Assembly: GCA_031213475.1 (NCBI GenBank)
Contig: JARUPZ010000004.1
Span: forward strand, 1,158,501 to 1,222,500
DNA: 64,000 bases
Source: Nereocystis luetkeana
Taxonomy: Eukaryota; Sar; Phaeophyceae; Laminariales; Laminariaceae
Direction of reading: 5' to 3'
The notes beneath the pieces are model-generated. The model worked only from the letters and a program-made list of their open reading frames with translations. It did no database searches and was not told the origin of the DNA. The translations under genes and the position numbers were made by a program. This document shows, one piece after another, positions 1 through 12,712 of this stretch. The first letter of the stretch is position 1; the number at the start of each line of letters is the position of its first letter.

Positions 1-1046
1 AGGGGACCTGGACCTGCCACAAAGAAGAGGTATTCCAGTAGCTCAGATGAGAAAAAGTAGATGCACAGATGTGCCCGTGTGGCATAGCAATAGAGAGTAG
101 AATCACATAGTAGGAGAATGTGTAATGTGCAAGGAGGAACGGGATGTATTAGAAGATATGAGGGAAATAGACGAATGTGACATGGAGAAGTTTGGTACAC
201 TAGATAGCAGCGATAAAAGGATCGCTATCCTAGGAGATACATGGTGGCCACATGCACAGGAAGGGGATATGACTCGCAAAACGTTTCTATGTAATATACT
301 GAAGTGTTGAAACAACGTATTTGAGCGCCCAACTGTTGGAGGTGGATCTGTAAGGCGTAGGAACGGTGCCCCGTCACGAAAGGGATGCGTGGTCAATGGC
401 CAGATGACTAGGGCAGGCAACAAATGAGTACGCCCCCACCCCACCCCACCCCCCGGACCCCCACCCCCGCCTCCTCATCCCCCCACCCACCACCCCTCCC
501 TTGCCCCTACCCTGTCCTACCCCCCGCCCCCCCCCCGCCAAAGAGCAAAGCAAGAGTCGGCTACTAATACAACTAGGGCGGAAGAAGTCAGGAGTCTCCG
601 CGAGCGCGCGCATCAGCGCCAGCAGCAGCAGCAACGCGCGGGAGGAGGAGGAAGAGGGCGTGGCGACGGCGTCGGCAATGACAGCGATGATTTCCATCAG
701 GCGGTGTCTGATGAGGAATCCAGGGAGAAAGACTCTAATCTTCGGCGCTTCCTGAGAGGCTGGGCGCGACGCCTCAGGTATACGCCTTGCCTCCCGATCC
801 GTTGCTGCGCGCATCACATGTGAATACCTTGTGAAATACTACTATGTCCCGAAATTTAAGCACTGATTGGTTTAACAAGTGGTGTGAAACCGGTGCTTAT
901 ATAATGGGACAGAGTGGTACCAGGTATCACACTGTTTGCAACAGTGCCTTATGAAATATATCACAAATATGACACTGACTGTCTGTTCATAAGAGTACCG
1001 TATGTGCGTCACTCTGTTAATGCCAGTACCGTACGAAATATCACAC

Positions 1047-1154
1047 TATTACGGGGGTCCATATTAAATAGGGCTTGCGGTACACACAAAAACCTCTATG
1101 TTTTCCTATTTTTACTAACAATATTTGGTCCTATTTACTATGGTCCCCCGTAAT
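1047..1154. mobile_element. MITE family B, copy 1
   Basis: This is a hairpin element with terminal inverted repeats beginning TATTACGGGGG and ending CCCCCGTAAT. The arms continue as 'accatagtaaatagg' and its complement. It shares centre and arms with the copies near 16.2, 29.1, 33.5, 37.6 and 44.4 kb. Confidence 0.7.
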
Positions 1155-1431
1155 GTTAATAACAGTACCGTATGAAGTATCGCACTATTAATAACAGTAC
1201 AGGACAGCACTTCTTTTTCACGACTGCAATACGTATCCCACACTAATTTCAAGTACGTCCCCAAAGATGTTTTTTCGATCATCACGCGGTCAAGACCCAA
1301 GAAAACCATCATTTTGTACTTAGGGCCAATGTATACGTACGATTCGGCCTTCCTACCGGTAGAGGTTACCACTATGCCCCTCTATACAAGGACCGTTCGA
1401 ATACAATATTAATATACAAACGGTCCCTTAA

Positions 1432-2140
1432 GTTCGGGATAGAGTTGTCCCCATAGTTCGGGATAGAGTGGTCCTTATAGTTCGGGACAGAGTGGTCCTT
1501 GTAGTTCGGGACAGAGTGGTCCTTATAGTTCGGGACAGAGTTGTCCCCATAGTTCGGGACAGAGTGGTCCTTATGGTTCGGGGCAGAGTGGTCCTTATAG
1601 TTCGGGACAGAGTGGTCGTTATAGTTCGGGACAGAGTGGTCCTTACAGTTCGGGACAGTAGTCCTTATGGTTCGGGGCAGAGTGGTCCTTATGGTTCGGG
1701 TCCTTATGGTTCGGGACAGAGTGGTCCTTGTATTTCGGTCCTTGTATTTCGGGACAGAGGGGTCCTTATAAATCGGGACAGAGTGGTCCATATCGTTCAG
1801 AAAAGAGTGACCCTTATAGTTCGGGATGGAATGGTCCTTGTATTTCGGAACAGAGTGGTCCTTACAGCTCGGGACAACCACTCTGTCCCTCAATATAAGG
1901 TCCGCTCGGATACAATGTTAATGTACAAGAAGTCTTTGTATTTTCGGACAGAGCGGTCCTTCTAGTTCGGGACAGAGTGGTCTTTATCATTCATAACAGA
2001 CTGGTCCTTATACTTCGGGACAGAGAGTGATCGTTATAGTTCGGGACAGAGTGGTCCTTATAGTTCGGGACAGAGAGAGTGATCGTTATAGTTCGGGACA
2101 GAGTGGTCCTTATAGTTCGGGACAGAGTAGTACCACTTTG
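1432..2140. repeat. 24-bp minisatellite
   Basis: The unit is about 24 bp (agttcgggacagagtggtcc plus a short spacer), repeated many times with point changes and small indels. Because 24 is divisible by 3, long frames appear on both strands (VRDRVVLI-like on +, NYKDHSVP-like on -). These have no recognisable start context or domain and I treat them as by-products. A non-unit segment ('tcggatacaa...' followed by 'cggtcctt' words) recurs near 1384, 1905 and 2160. Confidence 0.85.
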
Positions 2141-2420
2141 TCCCTCAATATAAGGTACGCTCGGATACAACATAAATATACAAACGGCATTTATATTGCG
2201 GGACAGAGCGGTCCTTGTATTTAGCCCAGCTTCGACAAAACGATGGACAGCCCACACTAATAATTATATTAATGCGTGTAGCTGCTGGCTTCACCCTCGT
2301 TCTTACTGCAGAAATTTCCCCGACGGTCGGGATGAAGTCAAGAGGCCTGTTTCGATGTTTGGACGCATGCTGCATACGGTAGTGGTGCACCCGCTATTAT
2401 CAGAGCCCCCTCACTCGACC

Positions 2421-2517
2421 TTAACCCTTTTAGAACTGCAGTCCCGTTTTGGGGACAGACCACTCAAAATCCAAGTAGTTTGACCCCCAAACGGGACTGC
2501 AGTCCTACGAGGGTTAA
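2421..2517. mobile_element. MITE family A, copy 1 (TTAA-flanked)
   Basis: A near-palindrome of about 97 bp runs from TTAACCCTTTTAGAACTGCA to its complement ending GGGTTAA. The inner arms read GTCCCGTTTTGGGGACA. TTAA is present on both sides. No coding capacity. Confidence 0.8.
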
Positions 2518-3246
2518 GGAGCTTTGCGTATGTCCCACCCCAAAAACAATGATCCCAAGAAAATATGGTACACCTAATTCGGTGGGCAGTACCATAGCCT
2601 CGGTCTGTACGAAGTGAAAAATATTGTATGAACGCACGATGCTATTGTGTGTTTGGTATGTTAGTTCCTTTTTTGTTGTTGAGAAGGTGCATCAGGCCTA
2701 GTGACGGTTTCGCCAAAAACAGTTATTATGCCTCTATCGCAGCGAACGATTTTCAACCATTCTGTCCAGAAGCAGGGCCAAGGTCTGGTCAGCCTGACAT
2801 CAGAGGGGGTGATATCAAATCAAATCGTAACTCTTGCTTGCGGTTAATCCTTGTTTCCGTTGCATCCCCTCCCGATCCGTACGGGCCACGTGTTTCCGAT
2901 TTTGGCATTTGCTGATTTATCGTTTCCTGTTTTCGGTAGCCGACTTTCGGTTTCAGATTTTCCGTTTCTGATTTGCGGTTTCTGATCCGTTTTCCAGTTC
3001 CGTTTGTTGCTTCTGGCTATGCTTTTCCCATGAGAGTAACCGGTTTGCGCATTCCGAATTGCGATGTCCGATTTTCGGAAGTCCGATTTTCCTGTTCTCA
3101 CCAGCAACAACCCGACCGATCGGTGTGTTTGTTTTCCGACGGCGCCCGATCGAAAACGATTCGGTTCGATTGCGGTCTGTTCTGTCCTGTTCTGCTCTGT
3201 TCGGTCAAGGTGCACGGAGAAAGCGAAGACTCGTTTCGCTCCGTCC

Positions 3247-4535
3247 ATGTCGACTCGCGGAAAGCGCAAAGCGAACGGGCAGGTTCAGTGGGTCCGCTGC
3301 CAGAACTGCGGGAAGTGGCGGGCGCTTCTGAGGTGCATGGATGCCTCCATCTTCCTGGGGCACGGACAGGTGCGCTGCGTGCTGTGTGCGGCTGCGAGCT
3401 ACGGCAGGTGTACGAGCAGGGTACCCGATTTAAGAGCGTCCATACTATCAACATTAAGAAGATAAAACTGACTCAGGCTAGATTTCTTGTTTTGAGAATT
3501 GGCGCGTTCTACACTAAATTTTGTATAACGACTCCCGAATGTCTTGTTTTCCTGTATATATGAGCCTGTCTGTGTCATTGACCGTTTTCCCAGTAGGGGT
3601 GCTGTCATGTACCCGATTTGAGAGCGTCCCTAATATCACTATTAATATGAGTAACTTGAAGCAGGTAAGAACGGGAAGTTCGGCTTCACGGAAACTTAAA
3701 GAACCAGGTTTCTTCGCCCGACCGTTCACGCTTTACGAGCGTTTGCTCTCTTAGAACAGAAACATATCCCGAATTGAGAGACGCAATCCCTCTTATCCCG
3801 GGATAGCATCAAATCGCTCTTAAAGGGGGATACAAGCGCTTCGCAGATAAGAGCGGTCACTCTGACCTGTTCTAAGGGGCTCTTAAAGCGGGTGTCCCAC
3901 TGCTGTTGTACCTTTTGATTAAAAAATGTATGACTGACGACCCCCCCCTTCCCCTCCGCTCTTCCCCTTCTCCGTTCCTTCTTGCCGCGTCCCGCCCCGC
4001 CTGTGCGTCCGCCGCGGTGGTTGATCCCGTCGTCCGCGTGTGCGTCTCATTTTGCGACAAATGATGGCGTCTTTGGCGAACCGACGACAACGGCGACATC
4101 GACAATATCAACCACCACGACAAACCACAATAACAACAATGCCAACAGCAATTCTACTGCCTCATGAACACCTGGCACGAGTCGCTGGCGAGCTGCTCCG
4201 CCCCGCAGGAGAACCAGTACAACATCGCCACTTTTTTCCCGCCATCGCCGCCTCCGCCGAAGCAGAAGCCGCCAGCGGGGTCGGGAGCCGCGGCCGCGAC
4301 GGCTCAAGAGGACGGCGGATGCAAGGAGGCCGATGGTAGGGCGGGGGCGGATACGAACGGAACCCCCCCTGCAGCGTACGAAGAGGAGAAGGACGATGAT
4401 ATGGACGATGACGGATACCTGTACCCTTTTGGTGACCACGACGGAGCCGCGGACGTCGACCGTGGGGAGGAATCGGCTGGGCCGAACTACGGGCAAGAGT
4501 TGGGTCAGCGGTACCAGCAGCGTGGGTATTACTGA
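3247..4535 (+). CDS. CW-type zinc-finger protein, 2 exons
   Basis: Exons are 3247-3369 and 4149-4535, joined in phase 0 (donor GTGCGC after CAG, acceptor AACAG), giving 169 aa. The CW zinc finger is split by the 779-bp intron. Exon 1 supplies W15, C18, C21 and W24 (WVRCQNCGKWR). Exon 2 supplies the second half (FYCLMN...SC..PQE) with C45 and C57, so all four expected zinc-binding cysteines are present. The usual aromatic before the third cysteine is Phe/Tyr here, not Trp. CW domains in characterised proteins read methylated histone H3 lysine 4, so a nuclear chromatin role is inferred. The rest is a Pro-rich then acidic, probably disordered tail ending in GYY. The ATG at 3247 precedes a basic stretch; an in-frame ATG at 3064 is possible, but that segment looks like repetitive upstream DNA. 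The stop codon lies in the first unit of a minisatellite. Confidence 0.75.
3370..4148 (+). other. intron of the CW gene
   Basis: This 779-bp GT-AG intron holds two diverged direct copies of one segment. They begin near 3421 and 3609 with the words 'acccgattt(a/g)agagcgtcc', roughly 188 bp apart. No gene is seen inside it. Confidence 0.6.
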
Positions 4536-4935
4536 CTCGCGGCACGGGTACTACTCCCTCTACTAAGTACTGGGGGTACTACTGTGTCAAGACACGAGTA
4601 CTACTCACCCTACCGAGTCGCGGCGTCGGTACTGTCGAGTCGCGGCGCGGGCGACGTCGGTTGCATTGAATCGCGACGCGCGAATGAGTAGTGACGCGGG
4701 ACTGTTTCGTCACGAAGCGGGTATAACTAGAGTCGAGGCGCGGATGTCGTTGAGTCGCGACTCGGGTAGCACTGAGTCGCGACGCGTGCATTGTTGAGTC
4801 GCGACGCTAGTATTCTGATTCGCGACTCGGATGTGACTGAACCGCGACGGGGGTACTTACTGATTCGCAACGCGGGCACTGCTGAGTCGTGAGGGTACTA
4901 CTGAGAGTCGCGACGGGGGTACTGCTGAGACGCGC
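4515..4935 (+). repeat. minisatellite starting at the CW stop codon
   Basis: A degenerate tandem array has units of about 21-25 bp with the core 'gagtcgcgacgcgggtact'. Its first recognisable unit spans the last codons and stop of the CW gene (cgtgggtattactgactcgc). Similar units run on to about 4935 with drifting spacing. It would lie in the 3' UTR. Confidence 0.75.
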
Positions 4936-6699
4936 GAGACGTGATGTTTTGGGGATATCATATCCTGGCTGCTGCTGGCAACGAGAGTGTTGGACTACTA
5001 TTCGGGATTGCGCGAGCCGCTGGTGTAGGAGGCAGATAGCGCGACTGCTACTGGTTCGTTCCATTGAGTGGTGCCACCTGGTGTACTGGGGAAAGGGGCT
5101 GGGGCAGGAGGTGACGCGTCTGACAGGAAAGAGCCCTTGCGAAGTTTGAGCAGAGCCGAGCAGAACAGACAGAGCGTGTCCGGTCTGGCGGGACCCACAG
5201 GAGGAGCCCCAACGAGATTTGAGCAGAGCGAAGCGCGGTGGCGAAGAGCAGAGCAAATCAGAGCGGAGTGGGCGGGGCACGTGGGGTTCATGCTGGGAGA
5301 GGAGATCGTTTTTTTTTCCCCTCCTTTTATGGGAAAGTGGGACACCTGCGACGAGTGTTTTCGGTAACTCTGTTGGTTTGTCCCTGCGCATCGCGTATTG
5401 CTGCTATTCTGGTGTTGCTGACCAGGACATCCCGCGAAACACTGTGATGGCATGCTTCTAGTGTTAATGATGTAGGGTGGATTGGAAAGCGTGGAGTGGC
5501 CAAGTAAATGTGTGGAAGTGGGAGGGGGTGGGAGCGACGTCTAGCGTTGCTGACATTTGCCCTTTTTATTGTTATTGTCTGTTTGCAATAGATTGATGGA
5601 ACTGGGGGCGAAGCTGTGGGGGGGAGGAGGGGAGTCTTGCGTGATTGACTTTTTTTACGGCTTTCTATTGTTTGTTTTGCCTCTCTGTCTTATCTGTTTG
5701 GTTGCGGGAGTGCTTGTTGTCCTCGAGCGCGCCGCGCTCTCTTCTTTTTTCTGCTATTCGGAGATAGAGCGCTGCTACATTTTTTCGAAAAGGCGTTTAT
5801 TTGAGCGAAGGCCAGCGACGTTTAACGTGAAGCTTGTTCGAGGTTTTGTCCAGCTGTGTAGACGACGTTTCGTCTTGCGCGAAACTGATACGGGCACATG
5901 GCATGAAACGTGCAAACGAATGGTTGACACGAGTCAAGACAGAATGGCTGATAGAGACGAACGAAATCGTTGATATGAGCAGGACAAAGTTGGTACAGAC
6001 GGGGTGGTTGACAAATAAAAATGGTTGATGCACACGGGCCATTGGTTAGCACAACAGATGGTTGGTACCGACACACGGTTGATAGCATGGATATCACAAG
6101 ACACAGGGTTAATACGGATACCTAGCGGGGTTTGTGGTGTGGCTTCTCTTGCTCCATTCCTCTTTTCCCCGCCTTGTACGGTATTACACCAAGAAATTGT
6201 CTTCTAGGTGCAGTGTTGCACCAAGATGTTGTCTTTTATGTGGGTTATTACACCAAGATGTTGCGTTGCAGGCTTTTTGTCTATTGCGGGGGGGGGTTAA
6301 ACAATTAGGGCAGCAGGAGGGGTTTGGGCGAGGTTTTGGAGAGTGTTAAGGCTGCCTCGTGCGGCAGCTTGGAATGGGGGAGGGTTCCGGAGGTGTCACG
6401 CCTTCTATAAGGGCCTCCCGAGCATTTTTTTTGTAAGTGATGACTGGCGTCGTGAAACGATTTGATAATTTTTTCTTTTTCGGAGAAAAACGTCTCCGAA
6501 GAAAGTGTTGCTGTGCGTATTGGTACATTTGTAGTATCACATCTATTAATATCTACCCTGCCGAAGGACGATAAAACAGACGGCGTTCTGTAATTGCTTG
6601 GGATGGTGCCTCGTCTGTGTCGCACATATTGCGGTGTGTTGTACTATCATTTATAGGACAGCTTTGTTTATTGCTTGCTTGCTCTTTGGAGACAGACGG

Positions 6700-7045
6700 T
6701 AGTCGGCTGCTACTGCTGCTGCTGCTGCTGCTGATGCTGCTGCTATTCGATTGCCTTTCTCCGTGTTTGCATGCGGGGTGGGTGGGTGGGTGGGGGAGTC
6801 GTCGAGGTTTCATTTTTTTTTGCCGGTATCGTGGGGGCGTCTACTCGTACTGCCACTACTGCTGCTACTGCTAGCGCTGAGCCAACGACAAGCGTGAAGT
6901 ATTGTGAGTTGCGTGTATCTGTGTACAATAATGGTGGTGGTTGTGAAGCTACTGCTGCTACTGCTGCCGCCGCCAGTGTTGCTGTTGCTGTTGCTGTTGC
7001 TCTTCTTGCTGCCGCTGCTGCTTTGGTTGCGGTTGCTACTAGTTT
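6700..7045. repeat. CTG/GCT triplet-rich tract
   Basis: Interrupted runs of CTG, GCT and TGC triplets read as poly-Leu, poly-Ala/Val or poly-Ser in different frames. There is no domain and no splice context. Confidence 0.6.
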
Positions 7046-8410
7046 GGTAGGAAGCTCGATGCCCTGTTTCTTTTGGCAGCAGCTGCGAACAATAGACGGC
7101 CAACATCCCTGGAGAAGGGAGAGGGCAGTTCAATTTCTCGGTAACCCGGTAAGCCTGGACAGCAAAATACGCATCAAATTTATATCATAAGAACCTGTCT
7201 GGGTTCTGTATGTTGCTCTGTGCTGGTGCCAGATACATGGTAAAAATCGTGCAATACGAGGGACACAAATGAAAATGATCGTAAACATATGGCGGCTGCA
7301 GCATTGATCCCACGAAACATCCCGGGCTGCTGAGATAGGAGGTACACCCGGCCTGCAAGGACATCACCGACGCGCACGCCGCATGATGCTTATTACTACG
7401 CGCTCCCACTATTAACCCTCCTGCCCCTCCAGAGGGGGGGGGTGTACTCGATAGGCGAGATGTACTCGATCTCATGCATGGCCGTAGTCGTATGACCATG
7501 GACCCTTGCATCCCAACAATGCCGGGACGGAGCATGTCGGGTTTTCACCGACCAGGCAGACATTGCTTGCACCAAGCGCGAAGCGCCGTGAGGTGTCTGG
7601 CGAGTCGCATGAAGGGTGAGCTGCATCCTACTAAGAACCACTTTTGAGGCGGACTTGCATATGGACGACAGCTTCAATGAGTTGATTTAATTTCCGGTGT
7701 AGGCATTTCCAGAGACAGCAATGGGAGTACTATGTAACTGCCTCTTGGGTGCCTTACCTTGAACACTACGTGATACGATCATTCACAATTGTGCGAAGTA
7801 AAGGTTCTTTACCTCGCACAAATGATCTAACTCGACAACCGGCTGTGGGCGACCGCCAAAAAAAAAAAAAAAAAAAAAAACGGTACCCTGGTTGTCTAGC
7901 TCACGTAGTGAGCGGCATGTTTTACCGTGTCGTTGCCAACCGACGCCAACCCATCCTATATAAAATAGGGGGGGGGGCGGAATGGCAACACAACTGACGA
8001 TTACGGCGACGGCCACTGCGTGATAAGGGGATGCTATTCTTGAACATGGTGTCCGAGTTACAATGCAAGGAGAGTCGCACGGCACAGGCGCAACATCATC
8101 AGATCCTACCCGTACATACTGCTGGGCGCTGACGCTGCTAATAAGAAATTGATATCACCAAGGCCATCAACCGTTGTGGTCGGTCGCTATGTATCATGTA
8201 TTATGTGTCGGGGTCGCAGAGAGGTTTGTTTTTTATTTTTTAGCAGTAAAAAATTCCAATCATTTTTTTTCCACCAAATTGAATCAGAAAACTGCAGGCA
8301 CGAAATGCCTTTCTTTCTCTCTACCTGGCGTAGCTTTGGTTGCTACCGCAGCTGCTGGTCCCCGGGTTTTTATTTTATTTTTTCATCAATCATCACTTTC
8401 ACTTTCCAGC

Positions 8411-8510
8411 TTAACCCTTTTAGGACTGTAGTCTCGTTTTGGGGACAATTGGGGAAAAAAAACTCGGAGTTTAAGTGGATTGTCCCCAAAACGGGACTGG
8501 AGTTCTAAAA
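8411..8510. mobile_element. MITE family A, copy 2 (right end incomplete)
   Basis: The element starts with TTAACCCTTTTAGGACTG and has the two GGGGACA/TGTCCCC arms. Its right arm stops at 'agttctaaaa' without the final GGGTTAA. The loop is altered and A-rich. Confidence 0.75.
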
Positions 8511-10619
8511 GCAGCAGAAGTTTCACCCTCAGCGGTCGTCGGGTTTGAAAAATATCGTATTTTGGGATTGGCTCGACTTCTTGTGCTTGATTGAGTGAGG
8601 CAGGGTGTGCCCTTCACTGAATTCAGTATTCAAAAGGTACTGTAAGTTTTCTTATGTTTCGCGCAAAAGTCGAACAAACGCGTTCATGTCTTGAACTCCC
8701 CAAAGTGTTCTCGCGTTCTACAGTACTGCTGCTGTACCGCTTCTATATCTCGGACGGAACGTCGACTCCTACTTCTTGATCTAGATCATTCAGGGCAGAT
8801 GTATTCCTGATCTGCATGATCTAGCTCGTGTCGCTGGGTGGGAGCCATATCAGCTGCATGGTGCCCCCTGGGTTAAACCTGCACCACACAGATCCTGCGC
8901 AGCACTTCAGAACGGCAGGCCAAGATTTAGATGAGCTATCTGTAGAGTATCTGTCCGACATGTGTCTATCGATAGGCTTCTATAGTGGTAAAAGCTTCTA
9001 CTAATAATGGATCGAGCTGTATGTTGCGCGCATCGCACGTTGCAGCGTACTTCGAAAACCAACGAACGAAGTAAACAAGAATGATGTGTTGTACCCATAT
9101 GCACAAGGAGTTACATGCGCATAATAGCACAACGCACCTCGCAGACGGGATCGTGCAGCATTCCCGTTCTCATGATTGCCAGCACTCCAACGACTCTCGG
9201 CTTGACGTACCACACAATACTGACCCCTACTGTCGCGGCCCGGCCACCTCTCTGCAGGGGTTTTCGCTCTCTGTGTGCCGCCGTGGAGATGGAAGGCACT
9301 CCTCTACGGAGCGACCTACTGCCCCCGACCGCCCATGCTACCGCTCTTACCGCCCTTTTTAACATAGTTCAAAGTGAACCATCACAACAGCAGTCGCCCA
9401 AGCCCGCCTGTATTTACGCCCGTACAGCGCATACAAATATCGCAGCAGTTGATTTTCCCTGCATTAGGTTACAGGGGGTGATGCTTTGCATGTCGGAGTA
9501 CGAGTATAATGCAAGGACCTGGATGCCATGCGCAAAGCAGAAACTGTCACCATCGTATGCTGCACGCCTACACAGACGATAAGACTGTCGCTTGTTGATC
9601 GACCGTCGGTATCGCTATACGAAGTACCAGGTACGTACGTTTATAATAAGCTGAAAAAGTAAAAAAAAAAGTGATGATCACTACTGTTGTAATGAGAAGG
9701 ATGCCCAATGGGTCGAGGCTGAACTCTACAAGACAACATAAGGACTCCACCACCAGGTGGGCAGGCTTTACGATAACCAATACTGGTACATATATAACGG
9801 CTCACTATCTATATACATTGTGCTTGGTTGCCGTTAAACAGTGTCGGGCCTGTCATTGGACACATAAAAACGCGCTTAAACGTGTTGATTGTGAACAACT
9901 GAAATTTTGTATGCGCTGAATGAGCGTAAATACGGGCGGGCCTGACCGACTGTTTTATCACTCTGCATGGAACTGTGAGGACCGTTTTGTATTTCTTATT
10001 TGTACCCCAACGGCCGTTAACCTTAGGCCTTCAGCCCACAGTGGTGCCTAGGAGTGAAAACCCTCGGCAAACCGTTTCATGGCGTTTTTCGATGTCGCTG
10101 CGTTCGGAGTTTTCCGCCAAAGAGGCCAAGAACACCTAGGAAACTACCCTAATAAATGCGAGTCGTGGCGCACGTGACGACGGCGATGATGATGGTGTTC
10201 GCACACCAGCTCTCCTCCCCTAAAATCCTGCCTGTGGTCACAAAACAGGCCGTACCTAGAATGCATCTCGATGGGAGAAACCCAATAAGTACGAAATAGT
10301 GCGCACGGCAGCAGTATCACACCAGTCCGCAAGAGAAACAAAATTGGTGCGGAATTGCTACTCTCGAGCCTTGGAGAAATCATTCACCAGAAGTCGTGCT
10401 ATATTTTTTAAACATCGAGTTCTTCTATCGAATGTGTTCCTGCCGCTCAGATCTGACCAACCGCAGCTGGTTGGCTTGGCACTCCCTGCGTTTGGCTAAC
10501 CATGCAAAGCAGCGCGAATGAAATGAACTGGCGTGCTGTTACCCAGTGTACGCTATACCGTCAAATGGCGGAAGACCCCCCGCCGACGTGTTTCGCGTCG
10601 CACGGACGCGAATAATTTA

Positions 10620-10765
10620 AGGGCTGTTCATTGGTCAGGCCAAGTCTCGCGGGTCATGTCGGGTCGGGTAGGGGTGATCGGACCCGACCCGATCCGACCC
10701 GTGAGATTTCAAAACCTTTCGGACCCGACCCGCGGGCCGGGTCATGACCCGTGAGGAGCCCAGAT
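10620..10765. repeat. GC-rich dispersed repeat, copy 1
   Basis: This segment is full of GGGTCGGGT and ACCCGACCC words in opposed orientation. It closely matches 34570-34750, including the order 'tcgcgggtca', 'cccgacccg', 'acccgtga', 'gaggagccc'. It is a non-coding hairpin-forming repeat. Confidence 0.6.
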
Positions 10766-12435
10766 TAAAAAAAACAGGCCGCGGCTACCGTAGGGTCAGA
10801 CGCAGTGAGAAGCAAGGTGTGATTGGGTTCCTGCGTTAACCCCATCGGGAACGCAAGCTATAGCCACCAATAACAATTATATAACCTTGGTGTCATCAAC
10901 ATCGTACGAGCAGTGTGAGCGCCCAGTAGTAGACGGGTACAACCATGGTGTGCCCATGCCGTACGACTCCTTGCATCGTAAATTTCTTTCACCAACCATT
11001 GTGTCGATCCCGAATCACGTAGGGGCCGTTGCAGCCGTAATCAATCGATTTCTTTTATCTTCCATTTTTTTTTTCCTCAGATGTTCCAGGAGGGTTAAGC
11101 GGAAGCACTTCCCGCGGTGGGCTCCTCGTACCCCCTTTTCGTCCCGCCCAACCTGGGGTCACCGCACCCAGTTTTGCCCCTCTAGGCAAATAATAGCAGT
11201 GAAACCCGCCTCCTCCCCACGTATTATATACCACCGGGCCAGCAACCAATTTATTTCCGTGGCTCACACGCAGCAACGCGAAAATGTGATCGCGCCCCCA
11301 CCCCCTTTACCATCCCATGGGGGTCGGTGACCCCCCTTCCGTACACCTGTCCGATATTGCGGAAATTCTTAAGCACGGGAGGGACTTTCCTCGGCCCGGT
11401 GTGCGCACTTTTTGAGCGTCATCATGTGGATCCGCGCTGCGTCGGTCTCTCGTCGTGCGTCGTGCTCTCCGCAGCAATCGAGCGATTGTTCGGCCATATT
11501 TTTTCTCTGTTTCTTTTTTTTTTTCCGTATAGCCTTCGGCGGATCGGTAAAACTAAAGCTTAAGAAAACGCCCGTTCGATCGGATCGGGCAAACAAACAA
11601 AACAAGCAGGGGAAGGGAGGAAAGACGTTTATTTCATATTCTTCACCCGATCCAGGGTGAGGTGTCACCCGACTATCCCACTTTGACCCATCACCGAGCC
11701 TGATGGTGCCCCCCCCCCCCCCCCGTTTTCCTGGTGAAAACCGCCTTCTACACGAGGGAAAACCCTCAACTCCCCTATTGGAAAACCAAAACACACGCAC
11801 GCGTGATATGCAAACCTGTCCGCCACGGTCCTTTTTCTTGGTGCGAGAGGAGGCAAGGATAGGCGGAGAGGGCGGTGCACAACATAAAAAAAATGAACAC
11901 TGACGGGACGCCATTCAAGAAATTTTAACGGGTGTGTTTTGAGAGAGGGAGTGTTATTACCCTTTCTCCTACCGCAAAATGTATTCCACTCTAATTCGCA
12001 AATGTATTCCACTCTAATTCCAAGTGTTTTCCCCAAAAAAAACGTGGATTCAGCTGTAAAAGGGATAATAGATATTAGCCTTTGGGGAGCCAGTCATGTA
12101 TACCGCTGTAGCGATAAAACATACCGGTACCATACAATAATTCGTCTTCTCATATTCAGGCCGCGCAGCATACGATAAGGCATGCCAAAGACGCGCGCGT
12201 ATCGGTGCAACTCCTTTGCATCGGGGTCCGACATTAAATGCATCACCCCCTCGTACAGCAGACGAACCTACCCACGTAACAGCCCTCGTTTCTGACTGAC
12301 GCTGCAACCGTTATTTTCGTTGTGATTTTAGTTTTTGCCCTCCGACAGCAGTGCATCGTACACGTTCCAACCCGAATATTCTTTAGCACCGCAGTGGTAG
12401 TCTCTCTTCCATCACTCTGAGCCAACAGATTATAT

Positions 12436-12477
<42 letters not shown>

Positions 12478-12630
12478 ACTATCCCGTCTCAAAGGTTCCT
12501 CCTCACACCTCCCTCCCTCCCTCCTGCCCTCCTTCCATCCCTCCCTCCCTCCCTCCCTTGGGTTTTCTACCCGTCACCCCCTTCCCCTGCGCCTGAAGTA
12601 TTATGAAAGGGTTTTAATAGGTGGCTCGGG

Positions 12631-12700
12631 CCTCTCTCCTTCTCTGACCGAACTCGGACTGGGTGAGTATGCTCGCTAGCTCCTAGTTTAGATGGTTGGG
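12631..12700 (-). repeat. decayed duplicate of the ferredoxin exon 3 end
   Basis: On +, 12631-12678 (ctctctcc..ccgaactcgg..tatgctcgct) matches 12701-12750 (ctctctct..ccgaacttgg..tacgctcgtc) at a period of about 70 bp. The matched part of the real exon contains the last codons and the stop. The duplicate lies just beyond the stop, and its stop codon is changed. Confidence 0.6.
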
Positions 12701-12712
12701 GTCTCTCTCTCT

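Larger units (their letters stand above)
1..3246. other. repeat-rich region upstream of the CW gene
   Basis: No recognisable gene. From left to right it holds low-complexity C-rich DNA near 430-540, a hairpin MITE (1047-1154), a 24-bp minisatellite (about 1432-2140), and a second MITE (2421-2517). From about 2890 to 3110 there is pyrimidine-rich DNA with repeated 'ttccgattttcgg'-like words that leads into the CW start codon and probably covers its promoter or 5' UTR. Confidence 0.5.
4936..12712. other. region without a recognised gene
   Basis: I see no supported gene. Notable content is 'gagcagagc'-type repeats (about 5140-5270), CTG/GCT-rich triplet DNA (about 6700-7045), a poly-A tract (7858-7880), a MITE (8411-8510), a GATCT-rich dispersed repeat (about 8755-8990), a GC-rich repeat (10620-10765) and an (AT)n tract (12430-12474). 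A 155-codon frame at 9115-9582 has no recognisable domain. The right end is the 3' flank of the ferredoxin-like gene. Confidence 0.5.

Noticed and set aside
1372..1893. 173-codon repeat protein on the minus strand
   Set aside because: It is a translation of a 24-bp minisatellite; the other strand is equally open and no domain is present.
9115..9582. 155-codon frame
   Set aside because: The composition is not repetitive, but I see no recognisable domain, no splice partner and no upstream context; support is too weak to call a gene.
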